Of a DNA stretch of 10,487 nucleotides, positions 1-8,225 are shown piece after piece. The stretch covers positions 1 to 10,487 of the forward strand of contig JAHBMJ010003448.1 in the NCBI GenBank assembly GCA_018398765.1, given 5' to 3'. The position numbers were made by a program, and so were the translations under genes. Numbering within the stretch: position 1 is the stretch's first letter; the number at the start of each line of letters is the position of its first letter. This DNA is from Chromera velia. Taxonomy: Eukaryota > Sar > Chromeraceae. The notes under the pieces were generated by a model. That model had not been told where the DNA came from, made no database searches, and saw nothing but the letters and a program-made list of their open reading frames with translations.

Positions 1-91
1 AGCACCCTGTTGCAGGCACACGGGCGATCTCCGATTGCCTTCGTAAGTAGCTGTGGTGTTCCCTCAGTCTGTCCTTCTTTCTCTTTTCTTC

Positions 92-113
92 CTTTCTTTC
101 TTTCTTTCTTTCT
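92..113. repeat. (CTTT)n microsatellite
   Basis: About five tandem CTTT units lie inside a longer pyrimidine-rich tract that runs from roughly 70 to 150. It is directly visible and has no inferred function. Confidence 0.9.
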
Positions 114-223
114 TCCTTTTCCCTCACTTCCTCTCACTCTTTCCCCATCGTTGTTCATTCTTGACGACCGTACTTGTTTTTGAGGGGAATATTTCGTTAT
201 GTCTGTCCGAGTGTGTTTTATCC

Positions 224-245
224 GATTGATTGATTGATTGATTGA
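224..245. repeat. (GATT)n microsatellite
   Basis: Five and a half perfect GATT units. The same tetranucleotide recurs near 9523-9565, where it looks like a retroposon tail. Here the flanks do not show a recognisable element. Confidence 0.92.
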
Positions 246-589
246 GGAACAAATAAGGGTGGAACGGAATCAATCGGGGGGTGAGTGAAAAGCATATGGG
301 GGGGAAACGCGAGATAGATGACCCCATGAGGCCCAGGCTGCAGGGCTCGGATGGCACCCCTCGCGTGAGCGCGGGAGGCGGTGGGAGGTGACGGGCTCGA
401 GCCTGTACAGGTACAGAAGGGCGTGCGAGGCGCTCGTGCTCATGCGGTTCATAAGCGGGTCTGCGAGCGGGGTGCATGCTACATGCGGCGTCTCCGTTCT
501 TCTCCCTTTTTCTCCCCTTTTTGAATTTCTTTGTCATGCTTACTACTCACAATTTCACTCTCCTGGAAAATAAGTCGTCCCTCTGGGAT

Positions 590-634
590 GAACCGACCGA
601 ACCGACTGAACTGACTGAACTGACCGAACTGCAG
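590..634. repeat. 9-bp minisatellite, five units
   Basis: Five contiguous 9-bp units start at 590, 599, 608, 617 and 626. They follow GAAC[C/T]GAC[C/T], and the last unit is degenerate (GAACTGCAG). C/T differences at two positions separate the copies, so the array is old enough to have diverged. The period is a multiple of three and keeps a short Ser/Val/Gly frame open on the minus strand, but nothing else suggests translation. Confidence 0.85.
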
Positions 635-1025
635 AAACGAAACTGAGAGAGAAACCTTTGCTTGTTCATCTTCGGCAGAAAAGATAGGGAATCAAAAGAG
701 ATTGGGAGTTCTAATCTTTTTCTCTCTCCGTCTCCTCCCATTCCGCCTCGGGTGATTTTCTTTAGAGGTCATCTGACAGACCTCTAACTGACACGAAATG
801 ACAGAGGGAATCTCACTGGCCCGTGACCCTTGGGGGAAAAAAAGGATACAGAAACAGAGGAGTCCGTCTCCGTCCTTTTTGTTCCCCCTGAAGTATTTGT
901 TTTTTCCCTTTCCTTCTCGCTTCCCCCTCCGCTCAGGCGTGCCAGTGCTGTTCTGGCGCTTTGATTGGTCATGGGGACCCTCTTCGGGGCGAAATGCAGG
1001 CAGTCCTCGATCGTCTCAAGGGTAG

Positions 1026-1250
1026 GATAGAGAGCATGTTGTAACTCAACCTGTAAGAGAACTACCAGATGAAGCAAAAGCCTGTTTGCTTAGAGGTGGA
1101 GCCCCACCCCTGTCAGGCTCCCATCGATTTAATTTACCCCAGTGGGGCCTAAGTCGAAAGTTTAATTCTATGTATGACGCTCTAGGTTGGCCAGAGTCTA
1201 TACGGCTCACCGGCTTTAACCCCATACATCATCATCATCATACAACATAA
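1026..1250 (+). pseudogene. C-terminal fragment of a probable retrotransposon ORF with (ATC)n tail
   Basis: A 74-codon frame, closed by TAG at 1023-1025 and TAA at 1248-1250, has protein-like composition but no usable ATG near its start. It contains stretches such as RELPDEAKACLLRGG, RFNLPQWGLSRKFN and DALGWPESIRLTGFNP, then a run of five His encoded by the (ATC)5 repeat at about 1227-1240. A reading frame that ends in a short tandem repeat and AT-rich sequence is typical of the 3' end of a non-LTR retrotransposon. I infer a 5'-truncated LINE-like copy. I cannot name the clade, and no reverse transcriptase motif is left. The segment just upstream (about 960-1022) is also coding-like, in another frame (HGDPLRGEMQAVLDRLKGRIESML, stopped by TAA), which would fit a frameshifted, decayed copy. 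Confidence 0.4.
1227..1240. repeat. (ATC)n microsatellite
   Basis: Five short tandem ATC/CAT units directly follow the coding-like fragment, and AT-rich DNA follows them. Read as the tail of a non-LTR element, they would mark its 3' end on the plus strand. Confidence 0.85.
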
Positions 1251-1533
1251 TACATTTGAATTAAAAAATAAAAATATCAACTGAACATCAAGCCTATATA
1301 GCATCAAGTAAGTATAAATAAGTAACTACGTAACATTCATTTGTGATACTATGTGACGATTCAACCGATCGAGAAACTAAGTGAAGGGTCGACTCCCTAT
1401 CGAGCTAGCTTGCATGAATCTCATGTTATTACTGCTGTTCAAGTCAAGGTCAGACTAGACCCAACTGTTTTGTTTTTGTCCGCTGTTTTAATACTGCCGT
1501 CTCTGTTTGGGCCGAGGTTAGGACAGGACCGTT
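1251..1533. other. AT-rich spacer and 3' flank of the ankyrin gene
   Basis: No gene is seen here. The stretch up to about 1350 is AT-rich, then composition rises towards the minus-strand stop at 1536-1534. On the minus strand this would be the 3' untranslated region and polyadenylation region of the ankyrin gene. I cannot point to a specific poly(A) signal with confidence. Confidence 0.5.
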
Positions 1534-2844
1534 TCACAGGCCGGCCAGAAATGTGCGCACTGGGGAGTCTTCAGGCACCCATCTTTCTGCATAATCAAGG
1601 GCTGTCATTCCCTGGTTGTTCATAAGGGACGCATTGGCGCCGTGCCTGACGAGCATCTGTGCAACACGAAGCTGCTTCTGGGGATCAATTCCAATCTCAT
1701 CCATGTTTTCTTGATGTCCGGCGACAAAGTGCAGAGCAGTTTCGCCAAGATCTGTTGTCGCGTTGACATCTGCACCTGCACCGAGGACAAGCTCGGCAAC
1801 ACCTGTGGAACCACAGAAGGCCGCGAAATGAAGAACTGACCTCCCGACCTTATCCGTCGCCTTCACATCCGCTCCTCGGGATAGGAGCAGTTCTGCGATG
1901 TCCCTGCGGTCAGTAATTTCATAACTGGACCGGAAAGTCAAAGTCAAGACGGTGTACAAAAGGGGTGTCACACCGTCTTCACCCGCCTCGTTCACTTGGG
2001 CCCCGTGGTCAAGCAGCAGCTCAGCAATCGCTCTGTGACCTCATAAAGTTGCTGAATGAAGTGCCGTGTCTCCAATACTTCTTTTCGCATGCACGCTAGC
2101 ACCGAGCCTGAGGAGAGAGCGAACGCAATCAGTGAAACCGCTTTCGGCAGCAAAGTGAATTGGACTGCACCCCTCGTCATCTACTGCGCTGACATTTGCT
2201 CCGCTGGAAAGCAGAAAATTCGCAATCTCAGGGCTGTTCGTGAAGAAGGTCATATGCAGAACGGTGCTCCCCGGTGTCAATCCCCGGTAACCGTTCGTAC
2301 ATTTCACCTCGAGCCCTGCCCCTCTTTCAACGAGCATCCTGACAGAGTCGAAGTGTCCATTGCAGACTGCCCGCATGAGGACAGTGACTCCGTCCACCAA
2401 TCCGTCTACGTCAGCACGTGCGCAGAGACAGAGACAGACTCGAAAAGCTTCTCTCTCACCCCTCTCTGTGAAAGCTTGGAAAGCCGAGAGAAGGGTCTCA
2501 GGGGACACAGCCCGAAACGAACGAATCACACTGTAGATGCCGAAAGGAGAAAGACGCGGCAGGTCCATTTTGTAGTTGCACCCGACGAGTTGATCGAGTT
2601 CTGCATTACAGCTCTTCTTCAGCTCTGGGAGCTGCTGCTGAACAAGCTGACGAAGACGGGCGACGGCTTCAGCCTCTCGGGGAAGAAAGGCTGCAGCTTT
2701 AGGAGAGGCAGCTTCGTCTTCTTCTTTCTGCGATTTCAATTTCAACAAGAGATTCTTTTTGCGTCGGATCGTTTCGACCACTTCGAGAAAGGCTTCCTCG
2801 ACCAACTCGATCTCACAGATTACGGGGTCAATGTCGGCATTCAT
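1534..2844 (-). CDS. Ankyrin-repeat protein, intronless, interrupted by an in-frame TGA
   Basis: The frame runs from ATG at 2844-2842 to TGA at 1536-1534, 436 codons if the internal TGA is counted. I chose this ATG because it has A at -3 and an in-frame stop closes the frame upstream at 2883-2881, only 37 bases away. Residues 1-90 are rich in Glu, Lys and Leu and look helical or coiled-coil (around 11-45 and 56-90). Residues 90-149 match no domain I recognise. From about 150 to the end there are seven ankyrin units plus a terminal half unit, with the usual signatures: DGVTVLMRAVCNGHFDSV, CSPIHFAAESGFTD, IAELLLSRGADVKATD, RSVLHFAAFCG, AELVLGAGADVNATT and ETALHFVAGHQ. Units 5 and 7 carry insertions. 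Ankyrin arrays bind other proteins; the target is unknown. There is no signal peptide or membrane segment, so a cytosolic or nuclear scaffold is likely. Codon 268 (2043-2041) is TGA in the middle of unit 4, and the repeat continues in the same frame directly after it. As it stands, normal translation would give a 267-residue protein with just over three repeats. A nonsense allele or young pseudogene, a sequencing error, or recoding would each explain this. Confidence 0.8.
2041..2043 (-). other. In-frame TGA inside ankyrin repeat 4
   Basis: The codons before it read GDTALHSATL and those after it read GHRAIAELLLDHG, which is one uninterrupted ankyrin repeat with exactly one residue replaced by the stop. 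The equivalent position is N, S or C in other repeats of this gene (AVCNGH, AAESGF, AAFCGS). No GT or AG pair nearby would splice it out while keeping the repeat length. The gene's own terminal stop is also TGA, so TGA is not globally reassigned in this frame. Confidence 0.9.
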
Positions 2845-3592
2845 TCTCGCAAGAGGGTTGGAACACAATCTCAATTCAGATTACTGACGAGAGTCTGCCA
2901 GAGGATTCACGGTCCAACGTTGAATCCAACGTTGAGACGCAGGTTTCCGATGAAAATTGAGTGGAAGAAATGCAAACCGTCGAACAAACGGGCCGTCGAA
3001 GGAGACACGTTCACGATGAACGAAAATCTTTGAGTTTGAAGGCCGCGTTGGTGAACCTTCCAATTATTTCTCACAGAACACTAGACAGGTAAAAGGAGGA
3101 CAGATGGGAAAGGGGTTGTGAGACTAATTACTCCATCTTGCGGCGATCATTGCGCAGTCCTTGAATTGCACAAGTTCGCAGTCTGTCTACCTATACAGCT
3201 GCCTCTTCAATGCATGAAGGCCCTCTTCAAACCCCCTTCCTGCAGACCGAGTCAGTCTGCGAATGCATGCGTCGAATTGGCCCCGGAAAGTTCCGCGCGC
3301 GTCTCCGCGCAGCAAGCCATGCACGTCTCAGAGACTTCTGAGGATCGAGTCACCTGCCAGGACGCGAGAGTCTCGCCGCTTACATACGCTTACAGACCGG
3401 CCGGGGAAGGCTGTCGTTGAGGGAGAAAAAGTGTGGGACGCAAAGTAAGCGAGGACAAAGGCAAAAGGAGGACGGGTCGTGGGTCTCTTCCACTCTGCGA
3501 GACGCATGTGATGGAGACCCGTCTTTCACTCAGTCTGCACGTCTCCATTTCAAACCACTGACTGTCGGCAAGGAGAGAAGTTCTAGCCAGCC
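2845..3592. promoter_or_regulatory. Shared upstream region of two divergent genes
   Basis: These 748 bases separate the start codons of the minus-strand ankyrin gene and the plus-strand membrane-LRR gene, so both promoters and 5' untranslated regions should lie here. No TATA box stands out. Visible structure includes a 12-bp-spaced duplicated motif at 2913-2935 and an 11-bp direct repeat AAAAGGAGGAC at 3091-3101 and 3463-3473. Short open frames on the plus strand, for example 3118-3420, have no domain-like content and I do not call them genes. Confidence 0.5.
2913..2935. repeat. Duplicated TCCAACGTTGA motif
   Basis: The 11-mer TCCAACGTTGA occurs twice, at 2913-2923 and 2925-2935, with a period of 12. 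Each copy contains the palindrome AACGTT. It sits about 70-90 bases upstream of the ankyrin start codon. Spacing near one helical turn would suit paired binding of a regulator, but this is inference. Confidence 0.6.
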
Positions 3593-6500
3593 ATGCCACT
3601 CACTCTCGAGTATGCACCTGACTCTTACAACCTCGCTGCGATTGCGCAGCGCAAACACGGCTTCTGGGCTCGCCGCGGTACGACGTACACGCGTTTCTGC
3701 AGACTTGCGGCCCTGGTTCTTTCCATTCTGTCGACTTTACTGCAGATCTTCTGTGCTGTGAACCTGGCTCCCCGCCTGTTCAATTTGACCGAGCACATGG
3801 AAGTGAACGATGACTACTCAGAAGAGGCCGGCCCTGGGGGTGGGTGGGGTGCGTCGTTTTTCCCCAATGCAAAAGCCCAGACAGTATACCTCGTCTCCAA
3901 AGTGCGAGACGCCCCTCCTCTGTTCCGACTCTCTGTGTTTGTTGGCATTCTGCTGATGACCTTGAGCCTGCTGGCGGAGGTTTCACGACGGGCCAACACG
4001 GTGCTCCTGTATCACCTCCTCGATAAAGGACACGACCCGGGGGGCGTGAAGAGACGGGGAGACGCGATCTACTGGAGCTCGTGGACTGTCTGCGTGGTCG
4101 CCTTTCTCACTGTGCCTTTGACCCTGAGCCTTGGTTCGCTTGGGCTCATCCTCAGGTCGGCTGCTGCTTCTCTTTCTTGCCTGCTTTGCTCTGCTGGCCC
4201 ACTTGGGTGAAAGAAGTATGGTGGAGGGAATCCATTCCTTTCCCTCTAGTCCTCCCCTGAATTTCGATATCATCTCCCTGTTACTCTTTTGTCGCGATTG
4301 GAGGGGGGTGCACCGGAAGGGCACCCTTGTCTGTCTGCATCCAATAAAGGCGGGAAGGGGGCCAGGCCACATGATCACGGTCGCTGTTCTGTCTGGGTTC
4401 CAATGTATGTCTTCTGTGTCGTGCCCCACATCAACGAAACTGCAGTCCTCCTTCAAAAGGCCGACCCCCCGCATCAGCACGCTTCCTTCAGATGACCTCC
4501 TTGCCTTTCTGTATTGCAGATCGGAGACGGCAGTAGAAATTGTTCTCAACTGCGTCGCGGCAGTGTCGGTGACTGACATCGATGAGTTGATCGTTCTCTT
4601 TTACTTCCGCGTGTTCGGATACCACTGGGACGGCTCGTGGAAGGTGAGGTTCAAGCGCAGAATAAAAAAACGAAAGCCTGGTGCAACAGTCGACGGGGGA
4701 AAGGCAGTTGCCAATTCCTGGCAGCAGCAGAAAGAGAAAAAGAAAAGTGGAGAGAACAGAGGAATTGCAGGAGGACGAGAAGAAAAAGTGAAAGTGGACG
4801 GGGGAGAACCGGACGACCGTGCAGATGACCAGGCGTATGTTGAAACTTTGAGGAATGCATTGAGCAGTGTTTCATCCTCTGCGATGATTTCCTTGTCGGT
4901 AGTTCCGCTGCTGATGTCTCGCCTGTGCGAGGACAAGCTAGAGGGGCCTGAGGGGTTCAAATTCTTCTGGCTGTGTTTTTCTCTAGTCTATCTTGGCGTC
5001 TTCTTTTTCCTCAATTCTGAAACGTTGGCCTCTGTTCTCCTTCTTCCTGTTCTGCTCTATGGGAGAATGAGGGGGGGGAGAGAGGAGTGGGTGGACCGCC
5101 GCCCAACACACCGTCGATTCGCATCACTGTGCTGCCGTGTCTGGTCTTCCATGTTTTGCGTGTCTGCTCTCCTCCTCTTCTCCGTCTCTTCTAGAGATGA
5201 CTTTGAAGTTCTTTCCCGTCTTTCTGCCATCATTGTTACTGTCCCCATCTTTGGCTGGATCATCTTTGCTCTTCTCTTCCATCGGGTGCTCGTCCTTTTG
5301 GATGTGATCTTCGGTCTAATAGACGTTGATGATGTGTTGAGTGCATTGGTTAACATTCGGAGAGAGAAGGAAATCCATTTGACCAAATGCATGAACTTGA
5401 GAACGTCTGTTGAGGTGCTGACCTTTCTCAAAATGTTCGGGAATCTGTTTGAATACATACCCGAACCTGAAGGAATGGACAGAGTTCAGAGCCTTGGGGT
5501 GACCTTGAATGTGAAGTTTGAAAGGGGGAAAGTCAGACCGCGTCTTTGTGAGAATGACTGGTTGCGTTTTCGGACCGTGATGAATCGTTTACCCGGACTG
5601 AGGGGTTTGGCCCTGGGTTCGGGTTGCTGTGAAGGTTTGATGGAAGATTCGGAGCCTGGTGGGTCCGTGTCGGGGGGGGATTCATCGAAGGGAATAGAAA
5701 TGGACGACGGAAGTGCACTGACTTTACTAGAGGGCTTACCGTCCTCTTTGGAAGAGCTGACTTTTGCATATGTGAAAGGATTGAGTAGGGCTGGGTGGAG
5801 ACATGCGGGTGAGTGCCTTGGACGACACGCAGGTTTGAAGCGTTTGAGTGTGGCAGGGCGTCATGCGGTGAATCTGTTTCCGTCTCTGTCAGACTCCCTC
5901 TCCCTCGCTGTTGCGGGTCTGTATGAGGGACCTGTGAGAGTTGATCTTGTGAATGTGAAGGGTGTGTCGTCAGTTGGGTGGGAGGGTATTGGAAGGGCTC
6001 TGGAGAAAATGAGCCGTTTGGAGGAGGTCTGTGTAGTTGACTGTGAGCTCTCAGATCTGTCAGGGCCCCCGGTGTTCCGATCCCTCCCCTGTTCCCTGAA
6101 ATTCGTTCGTCTGGCCAGGGTGATGGGACTCAGCGGGCGTGGGTGGGAGGAAAGCCTGAAAGCCCTCGGACGTGTTTGTGCGTCTAACTTGAGGGTTGTG
6201 TGTAAGGGGGGCGAGGGGGATGAGAGTAGCGCATTGAGGCTGAGACTTCAGGTCTCTGAACTCGATGACTCCATCGCTCCCAAACTGTTTGGAGGTCTGT
6301 GTTCGGACGGAATTGTTGTGGAAGAGCTGGGGCTCGTTGATGGGCTCTCGAGGTTGTCCGACAAGGGGTGGGCTGCTGTTGGTGAGGGGCTGTCGGTGAT
6401 GCCAACTGAGGGGCTGGCCACGATGGAATTGAATTGCACCGACCTCTCGGACTGCAGAGCTGGGAATGTGTTTCCGTCTCTTCCCGTCTCCCTCAAAAGA

Positions 6501-7046
6501 TTGAAGCTCCACAGCGCAGAGAGACTGTCGGAAGAGGGGTGGGAATGGTTGTGGGTGCGTCTGAAAGTTCTGACCTCCCTTGAGGAGTTGTCGATTGAAG
6601 AGTGCGGACACAGACTCAGCGTTCGCAGCGCTGCCCGAATGTTCGCCTCCCTCCCCGCAAGTCTTTGCCGTCTCTCGTTGATTGGCACAGACTGCCGCGA
6701 GTGGGCGCGTGCGTGGAGCGTGCTTGAGAATCGGCTTGTGCCGGGGAGTGCGAGACAGACGGGCAGCCTGACCTTGAGGGAGACGGAGTTTCCTCGAAGA
6801 GCTGCTGTAGAGGAGGAAGAGGGAGGAGAAGGAGAAGAATCAAGTGAGTCCTCCGCGGGGGGGGTAACGATTGGGGTCATTGCCCGGCGTCAGTTGGAGA
6901 ACCTCTGTTGGGTCGATTGTCACTGTCAGTGCATCAATAGCCGTGGAGAGAGCGTGACGGTACCGGAGAGAGTCAAGAGACTAGTCAGGAAGAACCGGAG
7001 AGAGAGAGCTGCCCATGGGGAGGGGGGAACTGTCTGTTGGCTGTAA
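3593..7046 (+). CDS. Polytopic membrane protein with C-terminal leucine-rich repeats (two exons)
   Basis: Exon 1 is 3593-4155 and exon 2 is 4520-7046, giving 1029 residues. The ATG has GCC before it (G at -3). Hydrophobic segments lie at about 36-58, 112-130, 162-187, 191-218, 334-352, 355-368, 391-410 and 421-456, so I estimate about eight membrane spans. A Lys/Arg- and Glu-rich hydrophilic loop (about 228-300) follows the fourth. That fourth segment carries VLNCVAAVSVTDIDEL. From about 540 to 925 there is an LRR domain of irregular paired units: a short one with LPxSLxxLxL (starting at 594, 710, 842 and 899) and a longer one with LSxxGW (Trp at 614, 675, 730, 805 and 862; the copy at 670 has VSSVGW). 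An acidic Glu/Ser linker (950-967) and a basic Cys- and Arg-rich tail (978-1020) end the protein. LRRs bind ligands or partner proteins; membrane anchoring suggests a receptor, channel or transporter-like role. I do not recognise the family and make no stronger claim. Several G homopolymers lie within the coding region, yet the frame stays open. Confidence 0.8.
4156..4519 (+). other. Intron (GT-AG, phase 2, 364 bp)
   Basis: Exon 1 hits a stop at 4208-4210 unless spliced. The donor is CAG|GTCGGC at 4155/4156 and the acceptor is a pyrimidine-rich TTGCCTTTCTGTATTGCAG ending at 4519. Joining them rebuilds an Arg codon (AG + A) and fuses SLGSLGLILR to SETAVEIVLN in frame. The long exon 2 frame happens to stay open back to 4131, through most of the intron, which would mislead a naive gene call into starting at an internal ATG. 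Confidence 0.75.
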
Positions 7047-7048
7047 AC

Positions 7049-7065
7049 AGAGAGAGAGAGAGAGA
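7049..7065. repeat. (AG)n microsatellite
   Basis: A perfect AG run starts two bases after the stop codon of the membrane-LRR gene, so it would lie in the 3' untranslated region of that transcript. A second GA-rich run lies at about 7136-7151. Confidence 0.9.
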
Positions 7066-7725
7066 CTGATTGATGTGAATACTTGCCTGCCTCTGTAGTC
7101 ATGGGAGAGAGCCTGAGGGGGAAAGAAGGAAGGGGAAGAGAGAGAGAGAGAAAACGAGGGACGGAAAGAAAAGAAAACTTCACTTTCTGGATTGTCATGT
7201 AATCCTGCATGACTTTTGTCTGCCAGAGACGGCCACTTTTGGCGTTTGCTTCTTTGCTTCCTGTGAGTACGAATCACATGTGATGTTCTTTCTTTCGCCT
7301 CCCGAAGGGCTGGATGGACAGAGAGATGAGAAAGCAGAAAGAAGAAAACACACAACAAGCCCTTCAGATTTGAGGTTTCGTGCCATCACTTTAGTTGTCT
7401 CTTTTCCTCGCATCACCTCGTTCCACCTCAAACCAACTCTGCGTACGTACCGCCCTAGGTCCCACCCCCCCTTCTGTCACTTTTCCATCTACGTTGTGTT
7501 TTCCTTTTTTGCGTCGTTTTTGGTGGACAGCAAGCCCCGAGTTGGGTGGGCTGGCTCTCTTGTGCATGCATGCATCCTTTCTTTACCCATGATACGGAAT
7601 CGTTTTGTGGCGATGCGTGTTTTTGTTTTTTTGCGGTGTGAACATTCGATGAGAGGTGCCTGCCTCAGTTTGAAGATCCTCAAGGGAGGCCCGCAATGTG
7701 ACTGCCTGACTCGATTGATGCATGT

Positions 7726-7847
7726 GAGAAATGGAGAGAGAGAAAGAGAGAGAGAGAGGGGAAGCAGGAGTCTGAGAAAAGCATGAAGGCTGATCTGACG
7801 AGGGTCTAGCGCGAAGCTCGGTCGGTCTGACTTGATCTCTCTCCATT

Positions 7848-7851
<4 letters not shown>
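7726..7851. repeat. 16-bp perfect inverted repeat
   Basis: The left arm GAGAAATGGAGAGAGA at 7726-7741 is exactly complementary to the right arm TCTCTCTCCATTTCTC at 7836-7851, with a loop of 94 bases. The arms share a unique core (AAATGG/CCATTT), so the match is not only the simple repeat. The GA-rich and CT-rich tracts beside the arms could extend imperfect pairing. Confidence 0.75.
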
Positions 7852-7883
<32 letters not shown>

Positions 7884-7884
7884 T

Positions 7885-7919
<35 letters not shown>
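7849..7919. repeat. Compound (CT)n(GT)n microsatellite
   Basis: About nine CT units pass directly into a (GT)n run of roughly 26 units, broken once by an AT at about 7889-7890. On the minus strand this yields a spurious His-Thr reading frame. Long alternating purine-pyrimidine GT tracts can adopt Z-DNA. Confidence 0.95.
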
Positions 7920-7920
<1 letters not shown>

Positions 7921-8192
7921 CATACATGAATTGCATGAATTGTCTGTCTGTGTTTTTCTGTTCAATCGATACGGTCTGTCTGTCTGTTCAATTTTCAATC
8001 CGCCCGCGCGAGGCCACGTGATCTTCTTACTTCGCGATTCTTTCAGACAGAGGGGAAATGAGTGGGGAGGAATCAGCACACAAAAACACAAGAGGATTGG
8101 GGGGACGGTCTTCAAGAAACTGTGTCGATCGTTTTTCGAGGCAAAGCGAGGGCCTGAAGAAAAGGAGGGGGCGGGGTCCTGGTCTTTTGCAG

Positions 8193-8225
8193 GCAGACAG
8201 ACAGACAAACCTACAGACAGACAGA
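8193..8225. repeat. (CAGA)n microsatellite
   Basis: Two blocks of CAGA units are separated by AACCTA. The complementary tetranucleotide GTCT forms a shorter run at about 7974-7987, in the opposite orientation. Confidence 0.88.

Larger units (their letters stand above)
1..1025. other. Intergenic stretch without a supported gene
   Basis: I see no convincing coding sequence here. The open frames that exist are rich in low-complexity Ser, Pro, Phe and Arg and follow the pyrimidine-rich or repeat tracts. The stretch holds a (CTTT)n run near 92-113, a (GATT)n run at 224-245, a 9-bp minisatellite at 590-634 and long T/C-rich tracts near 480-530 and 860-930. A perfect GTAAGT lies at 43-48, which could be the donor of an exon entering from the left edge. 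Confidence 0.6.

Noticed and set aside
124-537. 137-codon minus-strand frame near the left edge
   Set aside because: It is Pro/Arg/Ser-rich, follows pyrimidine tracts and the GATT repeat (INQSINQS), and lacks any recognisable domain.
784-1077. 97-codon minus-strand frame
   Set aside because: It overlaps the better plus-strand retroposon-like fragment, and its second half is low-complexity Ser/Glu/Thr. An acceptor-like TCTTACAG was noted, but no partner exon was found.
2056-3033. 325-codon plus-strand frame opposite the ankyrin gene
   Set aside because: It lies antisense to the ankyrin coding sequence, has no domain-like content, and is explained as a shadow of that codon usage.
3118-3420. 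100-codon plus-strand frame in the divergent upstream region
   Set aside because: It has no domain-like content and no second-frame support, and it lies where the 5' untranslated region and promoter of the membrane-LRR gene are expected.
4131-4519. Plus-strand N-terminus of the 971-codon frame (MVRLGSSSGRLLLLF...)
   Set aside because: It reads through the intron in a different frame from exon 1. The hydrophobic start looks like a signal peptide, but it is the frame-shifted copy of exon 1's end plus intron sequence.
6060-6880. Overlapping long minus-strand frames opposite the LRR domain
   Set aside because: They are antisense to well-supported LRR coding sequence, and are Ser/Pro/His-rich as expected for the complement of G/T-rich codons.
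7583-7936. 117-codon minus-strand frame with a long His-Thr run
   Set aside because: It is the same microsatellite in another frame, and the remainder is low-complexity Ser/Leu.
7489-8208. 239-codon minus-strand frame
   Set aside because: It is held open by the GT/CT microsatellite (His-Thr and Arg-Glu runs) and has no domain-like segments elsewhere.
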